Source: Companilactobacillus ginsenosidimutans
GTDB lineage: Bacteria; Bacillota; Bacilli; Lactobacillales; Lactobacillaceae
NCBI RefSeq assembly: GCF_001050475.1
Contig: NZ_CP012034.1
Span: 1,736,001-1,800,000 of the forward strand
Direction of reading: 5' to 3'
DNA: 64,000 bases
Within the stretch, counting starts at the first letter, position 1. Every line of letters starts with the position of its first letter. The notes beneath the pieces were generated by a model. It had not been told where the DNA came from and made no database searches. It saw nothing but the letters and a program-made list of their open reading frames with translations. This document shows, piece after piece, positions 23,797 through 32,789 of the stretch. The position numbers were made by a program, and so were the translations under genes.

Positions 23797-24954
23797 TTAT
23801 TCCGATGTTTGATTACTCTTATAGATTTTGTACGTTTGTGGTATGTCCCCATCATAATTGAATGAGAATCCGTGTCTTTGATTCAATCTATTGAGTTTTG
23901 TTTCTTCATTATTTACTGTTTCTTCTGGTAAACCTAGTTGCTTACGTAATTTATCAGATACACGCTGGATTTCCTTCGTAGGCGCAAGTTCATATGAAAC
24001 ATCCCCAACCATTTGTCCATAACCTTGGAGATGGTCTGAGTCGATGTTGCCTGATGCGTCACGATAATTTAGGAACATTGTCTGCATATCATTAAAACTT
24101 AGGTTTGTTGTCATTGAGTCTGAGATGCTATCTAGTACCTTCTTGAAGTGAGTAAATGTCTTGGCACTAGCTGCACTCTTGACGATGGCCGAGATGATTT
24201 GACGTTGACGCTGCTGTCTACCATAGTCACCGTTTGGATCGTCATGTCTCATTCTGGCATAATCTAGCGCCTGCTTACCATTTAGATGCATCTTACCTTT
24301 TCTAAAGTTAGATGGAACTTGGCCTGCATCTCCATATGAAAAGCTGAATGGTACGTTGACGTCTACTCCACCGACACTATTAACTATCTTCTCTAGTGAG
24401 TTGAAATCAACTTTGACGTAATAATCAATTGGTACGTTGATTAATTTCTGAGTAGTAACAACGGCACTATTTTCTGTACCTATGTTATACGCTGAGTTAA
24501 TCTTTTGGATTTTACGAGTATTATCGTTCTCGTTTTTCCAAATTTGTGTCATGGTATCTCGCGGAATTGACATCATGGTAGTTTTCTTTGTCTTTGGATT
24601 GACGGTTACTACTATCATAGTGTCGGAATTACCCTTGTAATTAGTCTCAGTATCTCTGACACCATTATCAGTGGTATCAACACCTAGTAGCAAGATTGAT
24701 ACTGGCTTGCTTTGAGAAATCTTTTCAGATGTCTGTCTACCAGCTAGCTGCTTAAACGTTTTGTCGAATGATCCTTGTGCCTGAGCATATAATCTAAATC
24801 CATATGCGCCGGAAACAAAAATTACTAGTAAGAGTACTAAACCTAATATTTTGAGAAAAGGTTTTTTGACGATACCGGCGTTTTCGGACTCTAGCGCATG
24901 ATTATGTGTTAACTTCCGATTGCGTCTCGACATGTTATTGTTGTTGTTATCCAT
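23797..24954 (-). CDS. LytR-CpsA-Psr (LCP) family cell-wall glycopolymer ligase
   Basis: 385 residues. The N-terminus is cytoplasmic and basic (RRNRK), followed by one membrane helix at about residues 33-55, and then the extracellular LCP domain. Hallmarks are ILLLGVDTT, the DTMIVVTVNPKTKKTTMMSIPRDT block with catalytic-site Arg and Asp, and DYARMRHDDPNGDYGRQQRQ. The family transfers teichoic acids or other glycopolymers from lipid carriers to peptidoglycan. The gene is transcribed away from the ThrE-type pair. A TATAAT box lies upstream near 25010. A low-complexity Asn/Arg start is normal for this family. Which polymer it attaches is not visible. Confidence 0.92.
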   Translation of the reverse strand: MDNNNNNMSRRNRKLTHNHALESENAGIVKKPFLKILGLVLLLVIFVSGAYGFRLYAQAQGSFDKTFKQLAGRQTSEKISQSKPVSILLLGVDTTDNGVRDTETNYKGNSDTMIVVTVNPKTKKTTMMSIPRDTMTQIWKNENDNTRKIQKINSAYNIGTENSAVVTTQKLINVPIDYYVKVDFNSLEKIVNSVGGVDVNVPFSFSYGDAGQVPSNFRKGKMHLNGKQALDYARMRHDDPNGDYGRQQRQRQIISAIVKSAASAKTFTHFKKVLDSISDSMTTNLSFNDMQTMFLNYRDASGNIDSDHLQGYGQMVGDVSYELAPTKEIQRVSDKLRKQLGLPEETVNNEETKLNRLNQRHGFSFNYDGDIPQTYKIYKSNQTSE

Positions 24955-25193
24955 AAATTAACTCCATTAGTTAAATACTGTCTGTCTTTAAACATAATAA
25001 CTTAATATTATACCGGTTTACTATAGTTACAGTCAGCTATTTTGTTATATATTAAGTATAGTCAATAATTATTTTTGTTTATGATTTTTTAAATCGACTT
25101 AATAGTTAGCAATAATGTCCTCAAATAATTATAGAAGATTCACGCTTTCTGTCAAACTCGATGAATTCGAAACATAGCAAAGTAGGTGAAAAT

Positions 25194-25952
25194 ATGGAAA
25201 ACGTAGAGCAACTTAGTACTCAGCAATTGTCTGACTTATGTCTCAAAACTGCCTACTTATTAGTAAACGGTGGTGCTGAAACTTATCGTGTTGAGGATAC
25301 TGTTGAACGAATCGGCAGATCTCTCGGTAGCAACGTTAAGTGTTATGTAACAGTAACAGCCATATTTGTAGAAATCAACAGTGAGAACTATAAATTTTTG
25401 AAATCACGCCTTGGCGGAACCAATTTACAAATGATTGATGAGATTAATACGATGTCTCGCCAACTTGCTGAAAAAAAGATTTACGTCGAAGACTTCACTG
25501 CACATATTGAACATTTATATAAGTACAAACGCACAGCAGACTTTCCATTTTGGTTAAAAGCAATTGGAGCTGGTTTCGTTTCAATGGCTCCGATGTTGCT
25601 ATTTGAAATGCCCCTATATTATTTCATCTACTGTTTTTTCGTAGGAATTATTGGTTACTCTATTTCTTACTACCTAGCAACACTATCTATGCTTCCATAC
25701 GCTGATTTATTCATTTCCGGATTTGTCATCGCAATTTTAGCAATTGCCATGAAAGATTTACACATTATCACTCAGTACCATACGATAATAATTGGAGCAA
25801 TCATGCCGTTAGTTCCGGGTGTTGCCATCACCAATGCAATTCGTGAACTAGTTATGCGGCACGCTCTAAGCAGTATGGTTAAATTTCTGGACTCCTTATT
25901 GGTGGCTAGTAGCATTGGATTCGGAATTGCAACCGCTTTAATTGTCTTTTAG
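25194..25952 (+). CDS. Threonine/serine exporter-type protein, ThrE N-terminal (DUF1212) half
   Basis: 252 residues from the ATG at 25194, which follows AGGTGA by six bases; an in-frame ATG at 25161 lacks such a site. The first roughly 110 residues are soluble and contain the family signature GGAETYRVEDTVERI. About five membrane segments follow, including VPGVAITNAIRE near residue 205. In split systems this protein works with the small ThrE_2 partner, encoded 11 bases downstream, to export amino acids such as threonine or serine. The true substrate is unproven here. The pair forms a two-gene operon closed by a bidirectional terminator. Confidence 0.88.
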   Translation: MENVEQLSTQQLSDLCLKTAYLLVNGGAETYRVEDTVERIGRSLGSNVKCYVTVTAIFVEINSENYKFLKSRLGGTNLQMIDEINTMSRQLAEKKIYVEDFTAHIEHLYKYKRTADFPFWLKAIGAGFVSMAPMLLFEMPLYYFIYCFFVGIIGYSISYYLATLSMLPYADLFISGFVIAILAIAMKDLHIITQYHTIIIGAIMPLVPGVAITNAIRELVMRHALSSMVKFLDSLLVASSIGFGIATALIVF

Positions 25953-25963
25953 GAGGGGCGCTC

Positions 25964-26437
25964 ATGGATATATTTTTAAACTTGCTACTGGGTGCTTTGT
26001 CAGCCATCGGATTTTCTCTGATAACTAATGCCCCCAGAAGAGCAGCAGGAATCATCGGAATTACAGGAGCACTGAGTTGGACAGTCTTCTACCTATTAAA
26101 GAACTACTCACACATCAACATTCTAATCTCTAACTACGTTGGAGCAGTTATCATAGGAATTCTAGCCTACTTCTTTGCTCGAAAATTTAGACTACCTGAA
26201 AACATTATTATTATTCCCTGCTTAGTTAACTTGGTCCCCGGAGGTAATGCCTACCGAACAATCCTCTACATGGTTCAAAACAATTATCCAGGATCAATCA
26301 GTCAGGGCCTACAAACATTTTTAATCGCATCATTTATTGCAATGGGACTCTTCACTGTTCCGTACACTGCAGCAACCATCCAAAGACTTAAGGCTATCCG
26401 TTTGAGGAATAAGTATTTAAATAGATGGAAAAAATAA
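25964..26437 (+). CDS. Threonine/serine exporter-type protein, small ThrE_2 (DUF3815) partner
   Basis: 157 residues with four to five predicted membrane helices. The motif PCLVNLVPGGNAYRT is typical of the C-terminal ThrE half. The ATG follows AGGAGG closely and the gene begins 11 bases after its partner, so the two are almost certainly co-translated. The last roughly 15 residues are basic (RLRNKYLNRWKK) and cytoplasmic. Confidence 0.88.
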   Translation: MDIFLNLLLGALSAIGFSLITNAPRRAAGIIGITGALSWTVFYLLKNYSHINILISNYVGAVIIGILAYFFARKFRLPENIIIIPCLVNLVPGGNAYRTILYMVQNNYPGSISQGLQTFLIASFIAMGLFTVPYTAATIQRLKAIRLRNKYLNRWKK

Positions 26438-26484
26438 GACACCATATACCTGAGATTATCATCTGGTATGTAGTGTCTTATTTT
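26434..26484. terminator. Bidirectional terminator between the exporter pair and the penicillin-binding protein gene
   Basis: A long stem (AATAAGACAC-CATATACC with GGTATG-TAGTGTCTTA) is flanked by A and T runs on both sides, serving the two convergent transcripts. Confidence 0.85.
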
Positions 26485-26494
26485 GTTGGGAAAA

Positions 26495-29119
26495 TTAATC
26501 ATCAATATTGAGCTTCAAGTCAGGTACACTTCCACCATAACTTCTAATCTCATTCATTAAGTTAATCAAGGTTTGCTTCTGAGCCTCTTTGTCGGAGTCA
26601 TTGTTCTTATATGCATCCTTAACCTTCTCAACTTGGGCATTATATTCAGGCATAAGTTTATCTACCATCTTCTTACGTTGCTCATTACGCTGATCTTGAA
26701 TCTTTCTTTTCTCAGAATTGTACTTGGAAAGTTTGCCATTGTCTTTATCTGCTTGGAACTGAGCTTGTTTCAAATTCAACTGTTTCTGAAGATCAACAAT
26801 CTTATCAGTAAACTGCTTCTTGGCTGTCTGTCGTTTAACGTTAATGTTAAGATAACGAATCTTTTGCAATTCATCAAGCTTAGATGAGTATTGAGACTCT
26901 TTAGTAATTGGAGAGTCCTCATATTTCTTCAAAGCCTTCTTAACTTTCGCCTCTCGACTGTACTCTTCTTTTTTGGATAAGTGATAGATAATTCGGTAAT
27001 CCATATTAAAGAGTCTTCGTTTGTTTTTCTCTTCTTGAGCGTTGTTAAATTTAGAAAAATCTGTATCAATTACATCTTGGATAGTTTGTTTCTTCTTACT
27101 ATCATCAACAGTCAACTTGTCACCTAAAACTTTAACTGTACTTGGCTTCTTGAAGTCAGTGTTCTTTTCTTTTAAGTAGTCAACTAGGTATTCACCCTCT
27201 GACTTGAAGGCTGCCATGGCCAAACTTTCCTGAGCAGTTGTTAGAGATGATGGCTGATCATTACCTGTCCAGTTGGCAATGGTAAAATCAGGTGTCATTC
27301 CGACAAAATATGAATCCTTGTGTGCATCAGTTGTTCCTGTCTTGCCAGCTGTGTATTTAAAGTTATCCAAACTAGCAGCTTTACCCAATCCATTTGAAAC
27401 TACGGATTGTAAAGTGTTAAGCATCAAGTAACTTGCATCAGTTGTGTAAATCTTCTTTTCAAGATGTCTGTTTTCATAAAGCATTCTGTCATTTGATTCA
27501 TCGTAAACACTTTGAATATTCGATGGATGAATGAAGTTACCTTGGCGTGAGAAACTACTATAACCTGATGCCATTTCAGTTGTGGTTGTTCCATCAGTAA
27601 ATCCACCTAATGCGATGATGGGATTTCGATCTTGGGGAGTTAGACGTGCAAACTCCATTTTTGCAAGGTCGTCGTAGTACGTCTTCTTAGTGTCTTGAAG
27701 CGCAAGTTTGAAGGCAACAGTATTAATTGAATTTTCTAGCGCGTGTCTGACCGTCGTCTGTCCTGTGTAACCGGGATACCAGTTGGAGATTCCTTGGACT
27801 GGTGAATCAGTTACAGAACTTTGTGGAAGATAGCCACGTTCAAAGGCAGGTGCATATGCGACCAATGGTTTGGCAGCCGAACCAGGTTGTCTGTATCCAG
27901 TGACAGCTCGATTAATTTGATCGTATTCTGTTCCACGTCCACCGACAACTGCAATTACATTCCCTGTCTTATTATCAATTACAGTACTAGCTAACTGCGG
28001 CTGTAATTTACCATACTTATCTTTAGATTGATTTGAGGCATATACCTTATCTACTAACTCTTCAATTTTACTTTGAAGTACCGGATCAATTGTCGTTCGA
28101 ATACTATACCCACCATTCATCAACTGACCTCGAGCACGATCATAGGCTTGAGCATATTTTTCATAGTAATCCTTACGGCTCTTGTCATCGTTGAAAGTAT
28201 ACTTCATCGTAAATCCAGACGACTTCATTAACTCTTCAGTAGCATTAAACACTGCATAGTTTAATGCATAGTTTTTCGAAACATCATTATCAAAGGTATG
28301 CTTATTAAGTTTAAGACCCAGTGGTTTCTTTCGAGAACTCATGTATTGTTTCTTACTAATTAATCCGTTCTTATTCATGATGCTTAATACCATGTTGCGA
28401 CGTTTGACTGAACGTTCAGGATAAGCAACTGGATCATAATAAACTGGATTATTTGGAATACCAATGAGCATGGCAATTTGTCCGATGTCCAAATCCTTTT
28501 GATCTTTTGAATAATAGTATTTAGCTGCACTACTGAAACCATATGTTGCATGACCCATGTAAACATCGTTGATGTAGAATTCCAATATTTGTTTCTTACT
28601 AAACTTCTTTTCTATTTCCTGGGCAATAACCATTTCTTTGATTTTACGAGAGAATGTCTGAGATTGATCTTTTAAAACAACATTTTTAACTAACTGCTGT
28701 GTTAAAGTCGATCCACCTTGTACTCGATGTTCAAATACTCGAGCTCCCATTGAACGAAGAATGGCATACATATCAATTCCATGATGGATGTAAAATCTGC
28801 TGTCCTCCACTTCAACCAATCCTTTACTGATTAGAGGGTTAACTTTAGATTCATCTGTGTAATCAACATCTGACTGAGAGAATCGTTTCAATTCCTTCCC
28901 ATCAGCACCATAAATAATCGTAGAGTTTTTAGGATAAAAATCTTTCTTAGTTAATCTGTTGCTATACGAGTATCCATCTGCAATGGATTCTTTTACCGGT
29001 GTTCCTATCTTTAACCAAATAGCAACAAAGGCAGCAACAACCAAGATTACAACTATCAATAAAATCTTAGGCCACTTTTTCTTTTTGACCGTTTTACCAA
29101 CTCTTCTATTCTCTCGCAT
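26495..29119 (-). CDS. Class A penicillin-binding protein (PBP1a/2a type)
   Basis: 874 residues. A basic N-terminus and one membrane anchor (about 18-36) lead to a glycosyltransferase domain (about 80-250) with EDSRFYIHHGID (Glu105), GGSTLTQQLVKN and the AKYYYSK segment. The transpeptidase domain has the Ser-x-x-Lys motif in PGSAAKP (Ser414), the SxN motif in ENSIN and KTGTT (593-597). It polymerises and cross-links peptidoglycan at the outer membrane face. The C-terminus (about 655-874) is a highly charged Lys/Glu/Gln coiled-coil-like tail, longer than in many relatives. The start is eight bases after the stop of the upstream unknown gene, with AGGGGAT overlapping that stop, so the two are translationally coupled. 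Confidence 0.94.
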   Translation of the reverse strand: MRENRRVGKTVKKKKWPKILLIVVILVVAAFVAIWLKIGTPVKESIADGYSYSNRLTKKDFYPKNSTIIYGADGKELKRFSQSDVDYTDESKVNPLISKGLVEVEDSRFYIHHGIDMYAILRSMGARVFEHRVQGGSTLTQQLVKNVVLKDQSQTFSRKIKEMVIAQEIEKKFSKKQILEFYINDVYMGHATYGFSSAAKYYYSKDQKDLDIGQIAMLIGIPNNPVYYDPVAYPERSVKRRNMVLSIMNKNGLISKKQYMSSRKKPLGLKLNKHTFDNDVSKNYALNYAVFNATEELMKSSGFTMKYTFNDDKSRKDYYEKYAQAYDRARGQLMNGGYSIRTTIDPVLQSKIEELVDKVYASNQSKDKYGKLQPQLASTVIDNKTGNVIAVVGGRGTEYDQINRAVTGYRQPGSAAKPLVAYAPAFERGYLPQSSVTDSPVQGISNWYPGYTGQTTVRHALENSINTVAFKLALQDTKKTYYDDLAKMEFARLTPQDRNPIIALGGFTDGTTTTEMASGYSSFSRQGNFIHPSNIQSVYDESNDRMLYENRHLEKKIYTTDASYLMLNTLQSVVSNGLGKAASLDNFKYTAGKTGTTDAHKDSYFVGMTPDFTIANWTGNDQPSSLTTAQESLAMAAFKSEGEYLVDYLKEKNTDFKKPSTVKVLGDKLTVDDSKKKQTIQDVIDTDFSKFNNAQEEKNKRRLFNMDYRIIYHLSKKEEYSREAKVKKALKKYEDSPITKESQYSSKLDELQKIRYLNINVKRQTAKKQFTDKIVDLQKQLNLKQAQFQADKDNGKLSKYNSEKRKIQDQRNEQRKKMVDKLMPEYNAQVEKVKDAYKNNDSDKEAQKQTLINLMNEIRSYGGSVPDLKLNIDD

Positions 29120-29127
29120 GTTATCCC

Positions 29128-30426
29128 CTATTTAACAAATAGTAGCAATCCTGATGAAGCCTTGCTTTCAATAGTACTTAAACCACTTGTCGAAACTTGT
29201 ATTCCATTTGAATACGATGAACCACCTGTATAGATAAATCCAATTGTTCCAGAAGTTCCAAAGTATACTGAGTTATTGAGTGCAGGATTATTCTTAAACC
29301 AGAAAACTGGTTTGGCAGTGTTGAAATTAGCAGTTGAATTATCAGCATTAGTTATACCCATGCCAGACAATACGTCATCTGTGGCATTAGATAAATATTT
29401 GCCAAAACTACTTGAACTCGTATCAGTAACAATTGCTGCATTACTTGAAGCTGAACTTATTACTGATTTGATTGTATACTTACCACTTGAAATATTATCA
29501 GATTGCACTGAGATGTCTGATCCATCAGAGACATAGTTACCACCCGTTAATGTCATGTAGGAAATTTGACCTTTAGCTTTATCAAAATACAACACGTGCT
29601 TATCATTAATACCTGCATCACTTAAAGCATCATCAGCCTTTGCAGAGTTATCCAGTTTAGAGATGATGTCCACGTTAGCTGGTTTATACTTCTCAGTCAA
29701 AGGAGAATTTTTTAAAGCTTCTAATTCTGCCTTAGCATTTTGAACTTTACTATCTTCACCTGAATTATTATTGAAGTATTCGTTCATCTTTGCTACTTTA
29801 TCTTGCATATCATTTTTAACGTTCTTGTTTTTGATTAATTTATTGTATGTGTTAACCATTGAGATTTTCTTCATCGTTAATGACTTATTACTATCTAAAA
29901 AGTCATTCCATGTATTGTTGATGTATTTTTCAGCATCGTTTGTTTGTTCAAACCAAATCCTGATTGTATCTAGTCGATTCTTTTGTACTTGATAAACGTC
30001 TTGATTAGTTTCATTTAGAAGTGTTTTATCCAAACCATTTAATTGATCTTTAGTAACTGTAACCTTGTATTCATTCTTACCATCAAATAACAAACTAATT
30101 TGATGTTTTCTGTCTTCTCTATTTGCAAGTTCAGATTGGACATTCTTATACTTATCTACATTATCCTTTGAAAGGATATTTGTTCCACTAACATCAATCA
30201 GCTTTCCAATGAATCCCATTGCATTTTGATTTACGCTTTTCTTCAATACATCTAATTGATTATCTTGATACTGATTAGAGATTTCTTTTGAAATTGCAGC
30301 ATTTGCTGTTCCCAGAGAAAAAGTGATCAAAAAAACTACAGCAGTAATAACAATAATTACTTTTGCTGCGATTATGAAATAACTAGTTGTTCTTATGTTG
30401 TTTCGTAAGTCTTTTTTATCTTTCAT
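29128..30426 (-). CDS. Membrane-anchored protein of unknown function, coupled to the PBP gene
   Basis: 432 residues from the ATG at 30426. ATGs at 30429 and 30438 are alternatives; GGGG sits best for the inner ones. A basic start is followed by a membrane helix at about residues 15-40 ending in small residues (GTANAA), which could be a signal anchor. The rest is extracellular, rich in Asn, Lys, Asp and Ser, with likely helical segments around 50-240 and a Ser/Gly-rich beta-like C-terminus. I do not recognise the family. Coupling to a class A PBP suggests a role in wall synthesis or PBP control, which is inference only. Confidence 0.7.
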   Translation of the reverse strand: MKDKKDLRNNIRTTSYFIIAAKVIIVITAVVFLITFSLGTANAAISKEISNQYQDNQLDVLKKSVNQNAMGFIGKLIDVSGTNILSKDNVDKYKNVQSELANREDRKHQISLLFDGKNEYKVTVTKDQLNGLDKTLLNETNQDVYQVQKNRLDTIRIWFEQTNDAEKYINNTWNDFLDSNKSLTMKKISMVNTYNKLIKNKNVKNDMQDKVAKMNEYFNNNSGEDSKVQNAKAELEALKNSPLTEKYKPANVDIISKLDNSAKADDALSDAGINDKHVLYFDKAKGQISYMTLTGGNYVSDGSDISVQSDNISSGKYTIKSVISSASSNAAIVTDTSSSSFGKYLSNATDDVLSGMGITNADNSTANFNTAKPVFWFKNNPALNNSVYFGTSGTIGFIYTGGSSYSNGIQVSTSGLSTIESKASSGLLLFVK

Positions 30427-30502
30427 CATTTTCCCCATTTAGTTTATTTGTTTCGTATACTATATATATATTAAAGTATCTCATAGATAAAGGTGGCACA
30501 TC

Positions 30503-31429
30503 TTGAAAAATTTAACTAAAAACCAATGGCGTTGGACTATCAGTATCTTAATCTTACTAATCATCATTTCACTATTTGCTTTCAATGTATTTCGAATTCG
30601 AGACAAATCAACTGATGCTATTTCTAAAATAACTATTCCCTTCTCTTTGATTGTTAATCCAAAGAATATCGATAAGGGTGTTACTCCCAAATCTGTTAAT
30701 ACAGATGTGAATGATTTAAACTCGGAAAAGAATCACGTCGTTAAACTCACAAATAACATTGATACTTCTTTCCAAGATAACAAGAAACTATATTTTTTAT
30801 CTAAAGATCAACAAAAGTCCTTAATGGATAAAGTTGATAAGCAAGAACATCAGTATATCTACAAGATTACATTATTAAACTTTGGCCGTGATCACTCGGG
30901 TAAATATTTTACCATTAGTTGTAATCAATATAATGACACCAAATCTATTGTCAGCTATAGATACATTTTACATTATGACAAGAATCAAATTAAGACCTCA
31001 AAATATATTGGTAAACGTTCAGCTAAATATCCACCTCAGTTTATTATAGATGGAGTTGTCACTGGTAATGATGGCGTCAAGCAATCCAAATCTTTCATGC
31101 AAGAAACTAGGACAGCTATCATTAACTCAAACCTCATTTCTAATAACAGCATTGTTCCTGGTGACTTTAATCAAATTGCAATCAACATTGGTTTGAACAA
31201 TGAAACTAGTAACAAAGCATTATACTCATTAGCGAAGAATGCTAATTCCAGATTAACTAACTTTGCAGTTACTGGTTATGAATTGTCTGATGTTCCTAGA
31301 TATAGTCGTATCTACATCAAGCAGATTAATAATGACGTTAATCACTATTATACTTTATCCTATGATCGAAACACTTCAAAATTTACATCCCTTAAGCAAG
31401 GTATTATCTCAAATAGATTGACCAACTAA
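30503..31429 (+). CDS. Membrane-anchored extracellular protein of unknown function
   Basis: 308 residues starting at a TTG preceded by AAAGGTGG at six bases. A single hydrophobic segment at about 11-28 (ISILILLIIISLFAFNVF) anchors a polar Asn/Lys/Ser-rich outer domain. The outer domain has two mildly similar parts containing YTLSYDRN and FTISCNQYND type strands. It is divergent from the unknown gene upstream of the PBP with only about 75 bases between them, so they may share regulation. No family recognised. Confidence 0.7.
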   Translation: MKNLTKNQWRWTISILILLIIISLFAFNVFRIRDKSTDAISKITIPFSLIVNPKNIDKGVTPKSVNTDVNDLNSEKNHVVKLTNNIDTSFQDNKKLYFLSKDQQKSLMDKVDKQEHQYIYKITLLNFGRDHSGKYFTISCNQYNDTKSIVSYRYILHYDKNQIKTSKYIGKRSAKYPPQFIIDGVVTGNDGVKQSKSFMQETRTAIINSNLISNNSIVPGDFNQIAINIGLNNETSNKALYSLAKNANSRLTNFAVTGYELSDVPRYSRIYIKQINNDVNHYYTLSYDRNTSKFTSLKQGIISNRLTN

Positions 31430-31460
31430 AAAAGCACCCTCATTTACGAGGATGCCTTTT
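31430..31460. terminator. Bidirectional terminator between the 308-residue gene and purA
   Basis: GCACCCTC-ATTTAC-GAGGATGC forms a stem with T runs on both strands (TTTT plus, TTTTTT minus), suited to both convergent transcripts. Confidence 0.8.
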
Positions 31461-31462
31461 AT

Positions 31463-31476
31463 ATTTCCCGGGAAAT
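31463..31476. promoter_or_regulatory. 14-bp perfect palindrome ATTTCCCGGGAAAT
   Basis: It lies in the short gap just after purA. The same 14-mer occurs at 15386-15399. It could be a protein-binding site or part of a termination structure; no function can be assigned. Confidence 0.4.
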
Positions 31477-31486
31477 ATTCCGGAAA

Positions 31487-32770
31487 TTATTTCCAAACGT
31501 CATTTACGATAATTGTTTGATCACGATCAGGACCAACTGAAATTGTTGCATATTCTACATCTAGTTCTTCTTTTAGAAATTCTAGATAAGCTTTAGCTGC
31601 ATCTGGCAATTCTTCAATACTTTTCGCTTGAGTGATATCTTCATCCCAACCATTAAATGTCTTGTAAACTGGTTTGCATTTTGCAAGGAAATTCAAGTTA
31701 GCTGGATATTCATCGATTTGTTTACCATTGTAATCATATCCTACACAAACTTTTATTTCTTTCAATCCTGTAAGAACATCTAAACAGTTCAATGAGAGAT
31801 GAGTTACGCCTGAAACATTGCATGAGTGCTTTAATACGACTGTATCTAGCCAACCAACACGTCTAGGTCTATGTGTAACTGTTCCATATTCGTGTCCTGC
31901 ATCACGCAAGAAATCGCCTGTCTCGTTGTTTTGTTCAGTTGGGAATGGACCAGCACCAACTCTTGATGTATAAGCCTTTACGACACCGATAACTTTGTCG
32001 ATAAGCGGTGCACCAACACCTGCTCCGGTTGTTACACCACCAGCTGGGTTAGATGAAGTTACATAAGGATATGTTCCGTGATCGATATCAAGCATGATTC
32101 CTTGTGCGCCTTCAAATAATACATTCTCGCCAGCTTTTAATTCTTTGTTTAAATATGCTGATGTATCAATTACACGATCTTTTAATTGTTGTCCGAATTC
32201 ATAGTATGTTTCGAACATGTCATCAAAGTTCATTGGCTCTGCATTGTAAATCTTTGTAAACAATTCGTTCTTTTCGTCCAAATTCTCTTTCAAAAGGTCT
32301 CTAAAGATGTCTTTATCAAGGATATCAGCCATTCTGATTCCTACGCGCGCTGATTTGTCCGCATAGGTTGGTCCTATACCTCTATTAGTCGTACCGACCT
32401 TAGAATCTCCCTTAGAAGCCTCTTGTAATTTATCTAATTGAATATGATAAGGCATAATCAAGTGGGCACGGTTTGAAATTTTAAGATTTGAAGTATCTAC
32501 ACCTTGATCGTGTAAGCGCTTCAATTCTTCTAATAGTGATTCGATATTTAGAACCACTCCGTTTCCAATCAAACTTACTTTGTCTGGATATAAAATTCCT
32601 GATGGAACTGATCTGAGTTTATATACTTTACCGTCAATATTTAATGTATGTCCGGCATTGTCTCCACCTTGATAACGGGCAATGATATTTGCCTCGCCAC
32701 TAAAGTAATCAGTTATTTTACCTTTACCTTCGTCACCCCATTGGGTACCTACTACTACGACTGTTGTCAT
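31487..32770 (-). CDS. purA: Adenylosuccinate synthetase
   Basis: 427 residues, full length. The cytoplasmic enzyme joins IMP and aspartate with GTP, the first committed step to AMP. Hallmarks are the N-terminal GTP-binding loop [56 protein letters not shown] (quoted in part: [13 protein letters not shown]) and [12 protein letters not shown]. It is the last gene of the gyrA-side cluster, 19 bases downstream of dnaB, an arrangement common in lactobacilli. Confidence 0.98.
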   Translation of the reverse strand: MTTVVVVGTQWGDEGKGKITDYFSGEANIIARYQGGDNAGHTLNIDGKVYKLRSVPSGILYPDKVSLIGNGVVLNIESLLEELKRLHDQGVDTSNLKISNRAHLIMPYHIQLDKLQEASKGDSKVGTTNRGIGPTYADKSARVGIRMADILDKDIFRDLLKENLDEKNELFTKIYNAEPMNFDDMFETYYEFGQQLKDRVIDTSAYLNKELKAGENVLFEGAQGIMLDIDHGTYPYVTSSNPAGGVTTGAGVGAPLIDKVIGVVKAYTSRVGAGPFPTEQNNETGDFLRDAGHEYGTVTHRPRRVGWLDTVVLKHSCNVSGVTHLSLNCLDVLTGLKEIKVCVGYDYNGKQIDEYPANLNFLAKCKPVYKTFNGWDEDITQAKSIEELPDAAKAYLEFLKEELDVEYATISVGPDRDQTIIVNDVWK

Positions 32771-32789
32771 ATCTTATCCACCTATACTA

